Position numbers and translations under genes: made by a program
In this document: positions 35,394 through 44,907 of the stretch, in pieces
Layout of the letters: the number at the start of each line of letters is the position of its first letter
Position numbering within the stretch: the first letter of the stretch is position 1
Assembly: GCA_900539695.1 (NCBI GenBank)
Contig: UQDG01000001.1
Coordinates: 124,001-188,000, forward strand
Direction of reading: 5' to 3'
Length of the DNA: 64,000 nucleotides
Source: an uncultured Oscillospiraceae bacterium
GTDB taxonomy: Bacteria > Bacillota > Clostridia > Oscillospirales > Ruminococcaceae
The notes under the pieces: model-generated
Told to the model about the DNA's origin: nothing
The model's input: only the letters and a program-made list of their open reading frames with translations
Databases searched by the model: none

Positions 35394-35698
35394 GGCGAGG
35401 CCTCCGAACTTTTTGATATATTGTCATAATTCTATTATATGGCACACGTCCGAAAAATGCAACGAATTTTTTGGGCGATTTTATCAATATGTTGCTTTGT
35501 TTCGAAATACAAACGTGTAAAGTGCACAATTTTCAGACGCGAAAGTCGGACGTTGTGCCGAAAAAACGGTGAATAACAATATTGCTAAAATGATGAGCAA
35601 TATAATAATTGATAAATGATGTGAAAAGCACTACACTTAAGTCACCGCGAAAGGGATGAAATCCCGACATAGAAATTACACTTAGGAGGAAAACACAA
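35394..35698 (+). promoter_or_regulatory. Divergent control region of the sugar cargo
   Basis: This 305-base gap holds an inverted repeat ATATTGCT (35579-35586) / AGCAATAT (35596-35603) with a 9-base centre, overlapping a TATAAT at 35601-35606 for the rightward operon. A small hairpin GGGATGAAATCCC lies in the leader near 35652, then the SBP ribosome site AGGAGG. The left part is AT-rich and carries the AraC gene promoter. Palindrome over the -10 box suggests a repressor as well as AraC control. Confidence 0.55.
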
Positions 35699-36991
35699 AT
35701 GAAGAAGATCGTTGCACTTTTGATGGCTTCTGCTATGGCAGCATCTCTGGCTGCTTGTGGTGGCAGCGCTCAAAGTTCGGAAGCTACCTCTACTGCTCCG
35801 GCTGAATCCACGGCTGCCGAGTCTACGGCTACTGATGGCAAGAAGTATGAGGGCGTTGAGTTGACCATGTGGTCTATGTGGTCTGCCGGTGAGGTTCAGG
35901 CAAATGCAATTCAGGCCGCCGCTGACGCTTTCGAGGCTGAAACTGGCGCACACGTCAACATCGAGTGGAAAGGCCGCGATGTCAACACCCTGATTTCTGC
36001 CGCGCTGGAATCTGGCGAAAAACTGGACATCTTCGAGGATGATTACAACCGTATCGGCCACGCTTACGCTCCCTACACCTACGACCTGACCGAGATGGCA
36101 GACGCTGTCGGTTATGATGACTTCAGCTACGCTTGCTTTAACGATCAGTCCAAAGAATGGGCTGGCTACCTGAACTCCATCGTAGAGCAGCCCCAGATTG
36201 GCGGTATCTTCTACAACAAGGACGCTTTCGATGCCTGTGGCATTACCGACACCCCCAAGACTTGGGATGAGTTCCTGACTGTCTGCCAGACCCTGAAAGA
36301 CAACGGCTATGAGCCGCTGGCGCTGGACGGTGCTTACGCAAACTTCAACTTCTACAACCATCTGGTCCGTCATCTGGGTGAGGACGCCATTGCTGAACTG
36401 GGCAAGAACGGCGGCTGGGCTGATAATGAAGCTGCTGTGGCGGCTGCGCAGGAAATCATTGATTTCGTGAACGCTGGTTATCTGGCCGAAGGCGCACCTG
36501 ATGCCTACCCCGCCAGCCAGACCAAGGTTGGCCTTGGCACGGCTGCTATGGTTGTTTGCGCAAACTATGTCACTTCTGAGGTTGACGCTGCGGTTGGTGA
36601 GCCTGTAAACTGGGGCTTCTTCAACTATCCCGAAGTCGAGGGCAATGTTGATGCTTCTGCTTACGCCGGTGCAAACTCTCTGGCCATCTCCTCTAACTGC
36701 GAGAACCCGCAGGCTGCATTTGACTTCATTATGACCATCGTTACCGGCACTTGCGGTCAGGAACTGGTTGACAACGGCGGCCAGATTCCCGCTGACACCC
36801 GCCTGAAAGAGTCTGTCCTGGCCGGCTCTGTTGAGACGCTGAAGAACACCACCACCCCGATGAGCTGGTGCGGTTCTCTGAACACGCTGGACGGCTGGTC
36901 CTCCATCAAGAGCTCCATGATCGAGCTGTTCGAAGGCAAGTACGCAACCGGCGCTGACTACTGCGCTTATCTGGATACCCTGTGCGGCTAA
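35699..36991 (+). CDS. Sugar ABC transporter substrate-binding lipoprotein
   Basis: 430 residues. Lipoprotein signal with lipobox SLAACGG, then an Ala/Ser/Thr linker and a family 1 type solute-binding fold (GVELTMWSMWSAGEV, GGIFYNKDAFDACGI, TWDEFLTVCQTLKDNGYEPLALDGAY, and KVGLGTAAMVVCANY). It binds the sugar outside the membrane and delivers it to the two permeases that follow. No ATPase gene is in the operon, so a shared MsmK-type ATPase elsewhere must drive it. In this operon the ligand is most likely galacto-N-biose or lacto-N-biose, perhaps sulfated; that is inference. Confidence 0.9.
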   Translation: MKKIVALLMASAMAASLAACGGSAQSSEATSTAPAESTAAESTATDGKKYEGVELTMWSMWSAGEVQANAIQAAADAFEAETGAHVNIEWKGRDVNTLISAALESGEKLDIFEDDYNRIGHAYAPYTYDLTEMADAVGYDDFSYACFNDQSKEWAGYLNSIVEQPQIGGIFYNKDAFDACGITDTPKTWDEFLTVCQTLKDNGYEPLALDGAYANFNFYNHLVRHLGEDAIAELGKNGGWADNEAAVAAAQEIIDFVNAGYLAEGAPDAYPASQTKVGLGTAAMVVCANYVTSEVDAAVGEPVNWGFFNYPEVEGNVDASAYAGANSLAISSNCENPQAAFDFIMTIVTGTCGQELVDNGGQIPADTRLKESVLAGSVETLKNTTTPMSWCGSLNTLDGWSSIKSSMIELFEGKYATGADYCAYLDTLCG

Positions 36992-37068
36992 TCCTATAAT
37001 AAATCTCAGTACGCCGTTAAGCGGTGCGGCTGCCATAGATTTATTCAGGATTCCCTCAATCTGAACGG

Positions 37069-37098
37069 AGGCGGCACCTGAATGGGTGCCGCCTTTGC
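37069..37098 (+). terminator. Intercistronic hairpin after the binding-protein gene
   Basis: AGGCGGCACC (37069-37078) pairs perfectly with GGTGCCGCCT (37085-37094), followed by TTGCTT. A weak terminator or 3' stabiliser would give more binding protein than permease, a common arrangement. Confidence 0.65.
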
Positions 37099-37130
37099 TT
37101 ATGACATTTCATTTTTGAGGTATTACCAGT

Positions 37131-38024
37131 ATGAAAAAGAACAAGACAATGATTTTCCTATTCATTCTGCCCACCGTTCTTTGCCTGTTGTTCATGTATG
37201 TCTATCCGGTCGTTCGGACAGTTATCATGAGTTTCTTTAAGGTAGAGAGCCTTACGGCATCTACAAGCACATGGAGCTTCTATGGGCTGCAAAACTATTT
37301 CAAAATCCTGCGCAATGCCGGTTTTATCAGTTCCATAAAAAACATGGTGATGATTTGGCTGGTAGGCGGCATCATTACCATGTGCCTGTCCATGTTGATG
37401 GCCGTGATTTTGACCAGTGGCATCCGCGGCGCAAAATTCTTCAAGGCCGCCATTTATATGCCCAATATCATCAGCGCCGTGGCACTGGCCACCATGTGGA
37501 TTCAGTATGTGTTCAACTATGATTATGGTCTGCTGAACCAGATCGTCAAAGCATTCGGCGGCGAGAATGTCCGCTGGCTGGGTACGGACCTGATTTTCTG
37601 GGCTATGATGATTGCTTTCATTTTTGGCAGTGTTGGTTACTATATGCTGATTTTCATCAGCGGCATCGAAGGTATCCCGCAGGATTTGTACGAAGCTGCC
37701 ACTATCGACGGCGCGAATATCTTTGACCGCTTCTTCCAGATTACGCTGCCCCTGCTGAAAGGCGTCATCCGTACCTGCGTTACTTTCTGGAGCATCAATG
37801 CTACCACATTCTTCCTGTGGACGAAGATGTTCTCCCCCATCAACACGGAAACGGCCACCATTGTGCCCGTTGTGTACCTGTATGATACGGTGTTTGGCGG
37901 CAAGGGCGTTGTCGAGCGCGATGCTGGTGCAGGCGCAGCGATTGGCGTTGTGCTGACTTTGATTATCATTGCTGTGTACGTTATCACCAACCTGATCTTG
38001 AAAGACTCGGATCTGGAGTATTAA
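37131..38024 (+). CDS. Sugar ABC transporter permease, MalF/UgpA type
   Basis: 297 residues with six membrane spans beginning MIFLFILPTVLCLLFMYVYPVV. The EAA loop that contacts the ATPase is present near residue 185 (GIPQDLYEAATIDGANIFDRFFQITLPLL). First permease of the heterodimer; 15 bases from the second. The operon order SBP, permease, permease is standard for the CUT1 family of oligosaccharide importers. Confidence 0.9.
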   Translation: MKKNKTMIFLFILPTVLCLLFMYVYPVVRTVIMSFFKVESLTASTSTWSFYGLQNYFKILRNAGFISSIKNMVMIWLVGGIITMCLSMLMAVILTSGIRGAKFFKAAIYMPNIISAVALATMWIQYVFNYDYGLLNQIVKAFGGENVRWLGTDLIFWAMMIAFIFGSVGYYMLIFISGIEGIPQDLYEAATIDGANIFDRFFQITLPLLKGVIRTCVTFWSINATTFFLWTKMFSPINTETATIVPVVYLYDTVFGGKGVVERDAGAGAAIGVVLTLIIIAVYVITNLILKDSDLEY

Positions 38025-38039
38025 GGTAGGAGAGCAGTT

Positions 38040-38897
38040 ATGGGAAAATATCACGATAGAATCAACTGGAAGAAAGAGCTTCAGCTTCTGCCCGGTTATA
38101 TCATTATTTGCGCGTGGGTCGCGCTTACGGCTGCCATCCTGTTCTGGATTGTCTGCGCCAGCCTTTCCTCAACAAAGGAAATTCTGACGGGCCGTGTTAT
38201 GGACTTTTCCAATGGCCTGAAGTGGGATAACTACGTCACAGCTTGGAACACCCAAAATGTATCGCTGTATTTCTTCAACAGCTTGGTTTATGCCATTGTT
38301 TCCTGTGTGGGCGTATTGCTTATTTCCGCGCCCGGTGCTTATGTGCTTTCTCGCTGGAAGTTTGTCGGCGGTAAGGCCATCCGTATCGGCTTGGTCATTG
38401 CCATGAGTGTTCCCACCATTATGATCATCATGCCTCTCTACTCTTTGGCTGTGCAGTGGGGCATCAAGGGGCGCGTGCTGTTGGTTGTGCTGTACATTAT
38501 GCTGCGCGTACCGTATACCACGATTTACCTACTGGATTTCTTCTCCTCACTGTCCCGGTCTTATGAGGAGGCGGCCTACATTGACGGATGCAGCCATTCT
38601 CGGACGTTCTGGCAGATTATGCTGCCGCTGGTTCAGCCCGCCATTATTACGGTTACGATTTTCAACTTCATGTCTGTGTGGAACGAGTTCTTCATGGCGT
38701 TGATTTTCACTACCAGCGATTCTATGACCCCTGTTGGTGTCGGCTTGTTGCAGATTGTCAACGCAATGAAATATTCCGGCCAGTACGGTGCTATGTTTGC
38801 CGCAGTTATCATTGTGTTCATGCCTACTTTCCTGCTGTATCTTTTCCTGTCTGAAAAGATTATTGTCGGTGCTACCAGTGGCGGCGTTAAGGGCTGA
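38040..38897 (+). CDS. Sugar ABC transporter permease, MalG type
   Basis: 285 residues, six spans, ribosome site AGGAGAG. The EAA motif is SLSRSYEEAAYIDGCSHSRTFWQIMLPLVQPA near residue 180, and the end (FLLYLFLSEKIIVGATSGGVKG) is the usual CUT1 C-terminus. It pairs with the preceding permease to form the membrane channel. Confidence 0.9.
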   Translation: MGKYHDRINWKKELQLLPGYIIICAWVALTAAILFWIVCASLSSTKEILTGRVMDFSNGLKWDNYVTAWNTQNVSLYFFNSLVYAIVSCVGVLLISAPGAYVLSRWKFVGGKAIRIGLVIAMSVPTIMIIMPLYSLAVQWGIKGRVLLVVLYIMLRVPYTTIYLLDFFSSLSRSYEEAAYIDGCSHSRTFWQIMLPLVQPAIITVTIFNFMSVWNEFFMALIFTTSDSMTPVGVGLLQIVNAMKYSGQYGAMFAAVIIVFMPTFLLYLFLSEKIIVGATSGGVKG

Positions 38898-38945
38898 TTT
38901 GACTTTCCTCCATTCAAAATATTACGTTTCAAGGAGAATCCTTAT

Positions 38946-41117
38946 ATGAATGATGTAAGAAAAATGGGCCGCGTGACGATTCCCACTGATACGGACGCAG
39001 TGTCTGAAACCCTCGACCTGTTGAAGCGCTGGGGCGCGGATGCCATCCGCGACTGCGATGGCACTGAGTTCCCGCAGGAGCTAAAGGACACCGGCGCAAA
39101 GATTTACGCCACCTATTACACTACCCGTAAGGACAACGCATGGGCAAAGGCCAACCCCGACGAAACCCAGCAGTGCTACATCATGACCCCGTTCTACACC
39201 GCTGAAGGCGGTGCGCTGACCATCCCCCTGATGACGGGCATCAGCCGTGAACTGATGAAAGTCAACGACCATGACGATATTGCCCGCTGGTGGGAGGTCA
39301 TGGACCGCACGACGGGCGAGCCTGTCCCCACCGCCGACTGGCACTATGATGCCGCCCGCGAAAGCGTTGTCATCGACCCCCCCGCCGCCTACCACGAGTA
39401 CACGGTCAGCTTTTTGGCGTACCTGATCTGGGACCCCGTCCACATGTACAACTCGGTCATCAATGACTGGAAGGATGTCGAACACCAGATCCCGTTCGAT
39501 GTGCGCCAGCCCAAGACCCACGCCTACACCCTGCGCCGTCTGCGCAAGTATCTGGAAAGCCACCCCTATGTCAACGTTGTGCGCTTTACGACCTTCTTCC
39601 ACCTGTTCACGCTGGTGTTTGACGAGCTGCGCCGCGAGAAGTATGTTGACTGGTACGGCTACTCTGCTTCCGTCTGCCCCTACATTTTGGAGCAGTTCGA
39701 GAAAGAAGTCGGCTACAAGTTCCGCCCGGAGTTCATCATCGACCAAGGCTACTACAACAACCAGTACCGCGTACCCAGCAAGGAATACAAGGACTTTCAG
39801 GCGTTCCAGCGCCGTGAGGTGGCCGGTCTGATGAAAGAAATGACCGACATCGTCCACGAATACGGCAAGGAAGCCATGATGTTCTTGGGCGACCATTGGA
39901 TCGGCTGTGAGCCGTTCATGCCGGAATTTCAGAAATCCGGCGTCGATGCCATCGTCGGCAGCGTCGGCAACGGCAGCACCCTGCGCCTGATTTCCGACAT
40001 CCCCGGCGTCAAGTACACCGAGGGACGCTTCCTGCCCTACTTCTTCCCCGATACCTTCCACGAGGGCGGCGACCCTGTGCGCGAGGCCAAGGAGAACTGG
40101 GTCACCGCCCGCCGCGCCATCCTGCGCAAGCCCATTGACCGCATCGGCTACGGCGGCTACCTGAAGCTGGCCTGCGAGTTCCCGGAGTTCCTCGACTATG
40201 TCGAGAGCGTCTGCGACGAGTTCCGTGAGTTGTATGAGAACATCAAGGGCACGACGCCCTACTGCGTCAAGACCGTGGCTGTGCTGAACAGCTGGGGGCA
40301 GCAGCGCGCGTGGGGTTGCCATATGGTCCACCATGCGCTGTACCAGAAGCAGAATTACAGCTATGCGGGCGTGATCGAAGCGTTGTCCGGCGCACCGTTC
40401 GATGTGAAGTTTATCAGTTTTGACGACATCAAGGCCGACCCGAAGGTGCTGGACGGCATTGACGTCCTTATCAACGTCGGCGACGGCGACACTGCCCACA
40501 CCGGCGGCAAGGTCTGGGAGGACCCGGAAATTTCCTCTGCTGTCAAGGGCTTTGTCCATCGTGGCGGCGGTCTGATCGGTGTCGGCGAACCCGGCGGTCA
40601 CCAGTATCAGGGGCGCTATTTGCAGCTGTCCGCACCGCTCGGCGTGGAGAAAGAAACCGGCTTCACGCTTAACTACGACAAGTACAACTGGGACGAGCAC
40701 CGTGACCACTTTATTCTGACCGACTGCCCCGACCATGACGTGGACTTCGGCGAGGGGAAGAAGAGCATCTTTGCGCTGGAAGGCACCGAGATTCTGATTC
40801 AGCGCGACAAGGAAGTGCAGATGGCCGCGCACGAGTATGGCAAGGGCCGCGGCGTGTACATCAGCGGCCTGCCCTACAGCTTTGTGAACAACCGCGTGCT
40901 GTACCGCGCTATTCTGTGGGCTGCCCACGATGAGGCCGACCTGCACAAGTGGTTCAGCACGAACTACAATGTCGAAGTACATGCCTACGTCAAGAACGGC
41001 AAGTATTGCGTGGTAAACAACACCTACGAGCCGCAGGATACCACCGTTTATACCGGCGATGGCAGCAGCTTCGACCTGCACATGGACGCGAACGAGATCA
41101 AGTGGTATAATCTGTAA
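38946..41117 (+). CDS. lnpA: GH112 galacto-N-biose/lacto-N-biose phosphorylase
   Basis: 723 residues, ribosome site AAGGAGAA. The sequence from GRVTIPTDTD and the helix RWGADAIRDCDGTEFP through VRFTTFFHLFTLVFD and MMFLGDHWIGCEPF matches GH112, with the general acid Asp at residue 316 (GDHWIG). The enzyme splits Gal-beta-1,3-GlcNAc or Gal-beta-1,3-GalNAc with phosphate to Gal-1-phosphate and the free hexosamine, in the cytoplasm. This is the core of the LNB/GNB pathway of mucin and milk glycan users. The kinase for the released hexosamine is at 44908; the GalT and GalE steps are not in the window. Confidence 0.92.
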   Translation: MNDVRKMGRVTIPTDTDAVSETLDLLKRWGADAIRDCDGTEFPQELKDTGAKIYATYYTTRKDNAWAKANPDETQQCYIMTPFYTAEGGALTIPLMTGISRELMKVNDHDDIARWWEVMDRTTGEPVPTADWHYDAARESVVIDPPAAYHEYTVSFLAYLIWDPVHMYNSVINDWKDVEHQIPFDVRQPKTHAYTLRRLRKYLESHPYVNVVRFTTFFHLFTLVFDELRREKYVDWYGYSASVCPYILEQFEKEVGYKFRPEFIIDQGYYNNQYRVPSKEYKDFQAFQRREVAGLMKEMTDIVHEYGKEAMMFLGDHWIGCEPFMPEFQKSGVDAIVGSVGNGSTLRLISDIPGVKYTEGRFLPYFFPDTFHEGGDPVREAKENWVTARRAILRKPIDRIGYGGYLKLACEFPEFLDYVESVCDEFRELYENIKGTTPYCVKTVAVLNSWGQQRAWGCHMVHHALYQKQNYSYAGVIEALSGAPFDVKFISFDDIKADPKVLDGIDVLINVGDGDTAHTGGKVWEDPEISSAVKGFVHRGGGLIGVGEPGGHQYQGRYLQLSAPLGVEKETGFTLNYDKYNWDEHRDHFILTDCPDHDVDFGEGKKSIFALEGTEILIQRDKEVQMAAHEYGKGRGVYISGLPYSFVNNRVLYRAILWAAHDEADLHKWFSTNYNVEVHAYVKNGKYCVVNNTYEPQDTTVYTGDGSSFDLHMDANEIKWYNL

Positions 41118-41124
41118 AACAGAC

Positions 41125-41158
41125 AAAGGCGTGCCGTGTTTGTGCGGCACGCCTTTAC
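41125..41158 (+). terminator. Intercistronic hairpin after the phosphorylase gene
   Basis: AAAGGCGTGCCG (41125-41136) pairs perfectly with CGGCACGCCTTT (41145-41156). There is little T after it, so partial termination or mRNA protection is more likely than a full stop. Confidence 0.6.
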
Positions 41159-41186
41159 CTGCAAAAACAATGATAAGGGGTTTATT

Positions 41187-42620
41187 ATGGATAAACGTCC
41201 CAATATTATCCTGCTTATGGCAGACCAGATGCGCGGCGACTGCCTGGGTATTGCCGGGCATCCGGATGTGAAAACGCCGTTTTTGGATGCCCTGGCCGCC
41301 GAGGGTGTGCGCTATGAAAACGCCTATTCCGCCTGCCCGACCTGCGTTCCCGCCCGCGCCACGCTGTATACCGGCATGTCCCAGGAGCACACGGGCCGCG
41401 TTGGCTACGAAGATTTGATCCCGTGGGAGTACCCCCACACGCTGGCCGGGGAACTGAGCAAGGCGGGCTACTATACCCAGTGCGTCGGCAAAATGCACGT
41501 CCATCCGCTGCGCAACAACCTGGGCTTTAACGATGTGCGACTGCATGACGGCTATCTCCATGCCTACCGCCGCCCCACCACGCCCAGTTATGAGGACCAG
41601 CGCGTGGCCGATGATTATTATTGGTGGCTCAAACAGCAGCTTGGCGTGGATGCCGACCCCGTGGACACCGGCCTTGACTGCAACAGCTGGGTCGTGCGCC
41701 CCTGGATCTACGAGGAAAAGTACCATCCTACCAACTGGGTCGCCAGCGAGTGCCGGGATTTCCTGCGCCGCCGTGACCGCTCGAAGCCGTTCTTTTTGAT
41801 GGCCAGCTTTGTGCGGCCGCACCCGCCGCTGGATGCCCCGGAATACTACCTGAATTTGTACAAAGATAAGCCGCTGGCCGAGCCTTGGCGCGGCGACTGG
41901 AACGACTGCGTCCGCTGGGAACGTGACGGCCACAGCTACCATGCCCAGACGGCACCCTCGGATGAGAGCTACATCCAGCAGCTGCGGGCGGGCTACTATG
42001 CGGCGATTACCCACATGGATCACCAAATCGGGCGCTTAGTCTCCGCGTTGGTGGAGGAACAGATTATGGACAATACGATTATTCTGTTTGTCTCCGACCA
42101 CGGCGAGATGCTGGGTGACCACCTGATGTTCCAAAAAGCCAAGCCGTTTCAGGGCAGCATCCATGTGCCGCTGTTTATCTCCGGGCCGGAGCGTTATGTC
42201 GGCAAGCACGGCACGGTCCGCACCGATTTGGCCGAGCTGCGGGATGTTATGCCCACGCTGCTGGAACTGGCGGGCACACCGATCCCCGAAACCGTGGACG
42301 GCACGAGCCTGCTGCACCCTGTTGAGCGTGAATATCTGCACGGCGAGCATACGCTTGGCGAGGATTCCATGCATTTCATCCTGACAAAAGAGGATAAATA
42401 CATCTGGTACTCCCAGACCGGGCGGGAGCTGTACTTTGATTTGCGCAACGACCCGCACGAGAACAAGAATGTGCTGGACGAACACCCAGCGCGCGTAGCC
42501 GAGCTGCGCGAACTTCTCATCAACGCACTGAAAAACCGCGAAGAGGGCTACACCGACGGCCACAGCCTGCTTGTGGGCAAAACACCCGTGACCGTATTGC
42601 AGCATACCGAGGTGCTATGA
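41187..42620 (+). CDS. Cytoplasmic Cys-type sulfatase
   Basis: 477 residues from the ATG at 41187 with AAGGGG upstream. It opens with the sulfatase metal motif RPNIILLMADQMRGD, and Cys53 lies in CVPARATLYTG, the CxPxR site converted to formylglycine. The second metal motif is DNTIILFVSDHGEMLGDH. No signal peptide is present, so it acts in the cytoplasm, on an imported sulfated sugar or on a product of it. The next gene, coupled by a 4-base overlap, is its maturase. Substrate position (6-sulfate on GlcNAc or Gal) cannot be read from sequence. Confidence 0.9.
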   Translation: MDKRPNIILLMADQMRGDCLGIAGHPDVKTPFLDALAAEGVRYENAYSACPTCVPARATLYTGMSQEHTGRVGYEDLIPWEYPHTLAGELSKAGYYTQCVGKMHVHPLRNNLGFNDVRLHDGYLHAYRRPTTPSYEDQRVADDYYWWLKQQLGVDADPVDTGLDCNSWVVRPWIYEEKYHPTNWVASECRDFLRRRDRSKPFFLMASFVRPHPPLDAPEYYLNLYKDKPLAEPWRGDWNDCVRWERDGHSYHAQTAPSDESYIQQLRAGYYAAITHMDHQIGRLVSALVEEQIMDNTIILFVSDHGEMLGDHLMFQKAKPFQGSIHVPLFISGPERYVGKHGTVRTDLAELRDVMPTLLELAGTPIPETVDGTSLLHPVEREYLHGEHTLGEDSMHFILTKEDKYIWYSQTGRELYFDLRNDPHENKNVLDEHPARVAELRELLINALKNREEGYTDGHSLLVGKTPVTVLQHTEVL

Positions 42621-43738
42621 AGCAGCTTCAATTCCTGATAAAACCAGCCGCAGGCTACTGCAACATGCGCTGCCAATATTGCTTTTACCGGGATGAGCAG
42701 CAAAACCGCGTGAACCCCGAAGACTGCATGATGACGCGGGCGACTGCCGAGACGCTGATTCAGCGCTGCTTTGTGGAAATTGAGCAGGGCGGCTTTGTTT
42801 CGTTTGCCTTTCAGGGCGGGGAGCCAACCCTGGCCGGGCTGGATTTTTTCCGCTTCTTTACGCAGACGGTGCGAAAGTACAACCAGAAGCGCGTCACCGT
42901 ACAGTACGCCATCCAGACAAACGGCCTTGCCATTACCGAGGAATGGGCTGAATTTTTCAGCAAAGACCATTTTCTCGTGGGCATCAGCTTGGATGGCACC
43001 CCGGATGTCCATGATGCCCTGCGCCCGGACGCACAGGGGAACGGGACATGGGATAAAATCACGCAGACGATCAAACTGCTGCGCCGCTGCGGCGTGGAGT
43101 GCAACCTTTTGTGTGTCGTCACCAAGCGGCTGGCCAAAAAGGCGGAGCGCGTGTATAAATCCATGAAAGCCACGGGGGTGCGCTATTTGCAGTTCATTCC
43201 CTGTCTGGACCCGTTGGATACGCCGCAAGGGCAGCAGAACTACTCCTTAACACCGGAGCTGTACGCGCAGTTCCTGTGTGCCATGTTTGATGCCTGGTAT
43301 CGGGACTGGAAAACCAGCACCTATATCAGCATCCGTTTGTTTGAGGATTATATTCATCTGCTTATGGGCAGCCCTGCGGGGACCTGCTCCACGACCGGTA
43401 CTTGCGGTGCCTATATGGTTGTGGAGGGTAGCGGTGCCGTGTACCCGTGCGACTTCTTCTGCCTGGATGCCTATAAACTTGGAACTGTGCAAAACGACAC
43501 CCTGCAATCGCTGCTTACCGGCAAGAAAATGCAGACATTTATCACAGACGGCTGGCAGATCCCCGCAGAGTGCCGGCAGTGCAGATGGATCCGCCTGTGC
43601 CGCGGCGGCTGCAAGCGCGACCGCAATGCTACCGACACTGCGCAGCGCAGTTACTACTGCAAAGCCCTGCAAAAGTTTTTTGCCTATGCGGAACCGCGCC
43701 TGTGCGAGATGGTCCGCGCCGTTCAAATGTACCGCTGA
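42617..43738 (+). CDS. Anaerobic sulfatase-maturating radical SAM enzyme (anSME)
   Basis: 373 residues. The radical SAM cluster motif is CNMRCQYC at residues 15-22, followed by FAFQGGEPTLAGL. The C-terminal SPASM region has the Cys set for two more clusters (CSTTGTCGAYMVVEGSGAVYPCDFFC and CRQCRWIRLCRGGCKRD). This is the full anSME layout that turns the active-site Cys of a sulfatase into formylglycine without oxygen. Overlap with the sulfatase gene makes the substrate clear. Confidence 0.92.
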   Translation: MKQLQFLIKPAAGYCNMRCQYCFYRDEQQNRVNPEDCMMTRATAETLIQRCFVEIEQGGFVSFAFQGGEPTLAGLDFFRFFTQTVRKYNQKRVTVQYAIQTNGLAITEEWAEFFSKDHFLVGISLDGTPDVHDALRPDAQGNGTWDKITQTIKLLRRCGVECNLLCVVTKRLAKKAERVYKSMKATGVRYLQFIPCLDPLDTPQGQQNYSLTPELYAQFLCAMFDAWYRDWKTSTYISIRLFEDYIHLLMGSPAGTCSTTGTCGAYMVVEGSGAVYPCDFFCLDAYKLGTVQNDTLQSLLTGKKMQTFITDGWQIPAECRQCRWIRLCRGGCKRDRNATDTAQRSYYCKALQKFFAYAEPRLCEMVRAVQMYR

Positions 43739-43755
43739 AAAGGAGACAGATTCTA

Positions 43756-44322
43756 TTGGACAAGAAAAATAAATACTGGCAGCTGTTTCTCTCTACCTTT
43801 AAGTTGAGCGCCTGCACCTTCGGCGGCGGCTTCGTCATTATCCCCCTGATGCGCGAGCGCTTCGTGAAAGAACTGCGCTGGATCGAGGAAGAAGAAATGC
43901 TGGACCTGACGGCGATTGCCCAATCCAGCCCCGGCTCTATTGCCATCAATGCCTCGATTCTGGTGGGCTACCATGTGGCAGGCATCCCCGGTGCGCTGAT
44001 TACCGTGGTGGGGGCAGCCTTGCCGCCGCTTATCATCATTTCCATTATCTCCGCGTTTTATCAGGCGTTCCGCTCCAACAAGTATGTGAGTATGGCGATG
44101 GCCGGTATGCTGGCCGGTGTGGCGGCGGTTGTCTTTGATGTGGTCATCAATATGGCGTGGCCCATCCTGAAAAAGAAGCGCTGGCTGCCCATCGCGGTCA
44201 TGCTGGCGGCTTTTTTGGCGACCCGTTTCTTCTCGGTGAATATCATTTTAATTATTTTGGTCTGCGGTGTCATCGGCGCACTGGATACTCTGTATCTGCA
44301 AAAGCGGGAGGACGACAAATGA
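43756..44322 (+). CDS. CHR (chromate/sulfate) transporter half, subunit 1
   Basis: 188 residues from a TTG at 43756, nine bases after AAGGAGA. One CHR domain with FKLSACTFGGGFVIIPLMRERFV near the start and AQSSPGSIAINASILVGYHVAGIPGAL as the conserved loop; five to six spans. Short-chain CHR proteins work as pairs and move chromate or related oxyanions across the membrane. In an operon with a cytoplasmic sulfatase, export of the released sulfate is a plausible job, but that is inference. Confidence 0.82.
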   Translation: MDKKNKYWQLFLSTFKLSACTFGGGFVIIPLMRERFVKELRWIEEEEMLDLTAIAQSSPGSIAINASILVGYHVAGIPGALITVVGAALPPLIIISIISAFYQAFRSNKYVSMAMAGMLAGVAAVVFDVVINMAWPILKKKRWLPIAVMLAAFLATRFFSVNIILIILVCGVIGALDTLYLQKREDDK

Positions 44323-44885
44323 TCTACCTGGAACTGTTCTGGAGCTTTTTCCAAATCGGCCTGTTCAGCATCGGCGGCGGCTATGCGGCCATGCCCCTGA
44401 TTCAAAACCAAGTCGTGGATATTCACCCCTGGCTGACGATGACGGGCTTCGCGGACATTATGGCCATTGCCGAAATGACCCCCGGCCCCATCGCCGTAAA
44501 CGCTGCTACGTTTGTTGGTATTCAGGTGGCGGGTCTGCCGGGGGCACTGATTGCCACGATCGGCTGTATTTTCCCGTCCTGCGTCATCGTCATGACGCTG
44601 GCCTACGTGTATTACCGTTTCCGCGGTCTAAGCGTTATGCAGGGCATCCTGGCCGGGCTGCGGCCTGCTGTTATTGCCATGATCGCTTCCGCCGGCATCT
44701 CCCTGTTGTGCATGGCCCTGTACGGGCAGCGCACTTTCCCGGCTGATTTGGGCAGCATGGATCTGATTGCCCTGGCTGTTTTCCTTGTGGGCTTCTTTAT
44801 TCTGCGTAAGTGGAAGCCCAGTCCCATCAAGGTCATGGCGGGGGCTGCCATGGCCGGTGTCGTGCTGTACAGCATCGCGGCATAA
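44319..44885 (+). CDS. CHR (chromate/sulfate) transporter half, subunit 2
   Basis: 188 residues, overlapping subunit 1 by four bases. Signature FFQIGLFSIGGGYAAMPLIQNQVV and AEMTPGPIAVNAATFVGIQVAGLPGAL. Together the two genes make the split form of the bidomain ChrA family; their coupling ensures equal amounts. See subunit 1 for the likely role. Confidence 0.82.
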   Translation: MIYLELFWSFFQIGLFSIGGGYAAMPLIQNQVVDIHPWLTMTGFADIMAIAEMTPGPIAVNAATFVGIQVAGLPGALIATIGCIFPSCVIVMTLAYVYYRFRGLSVMQGILAGLRPAVIAMIASAGISLLCMALYGQRTFPADLGSMDLIALAVFLVGFFILRKWKPSPIKVMAGAAMAGVVLYSIAA

Positions 44886-44907
44886 ACAAAAACTGAGAGG
44901 ATATTTT

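Noticed and set aside
35642..37036. A 464-codon minus-strand frame opposite the substrate-binding protein.
   Set aside because: The plus strand encodes a complete lipoprotein with a lipobox; the opposite frame is a codon-bias shadow.
39081..42026. A 981-codon open frame on the minus strand opposite the phosphorylase and sulfatase genes.
   Set aside because: It is antisense to two well-supported enzymes; high GC at third positions keeps the opposite frame open. The product has low-complexity composition and no family motif.
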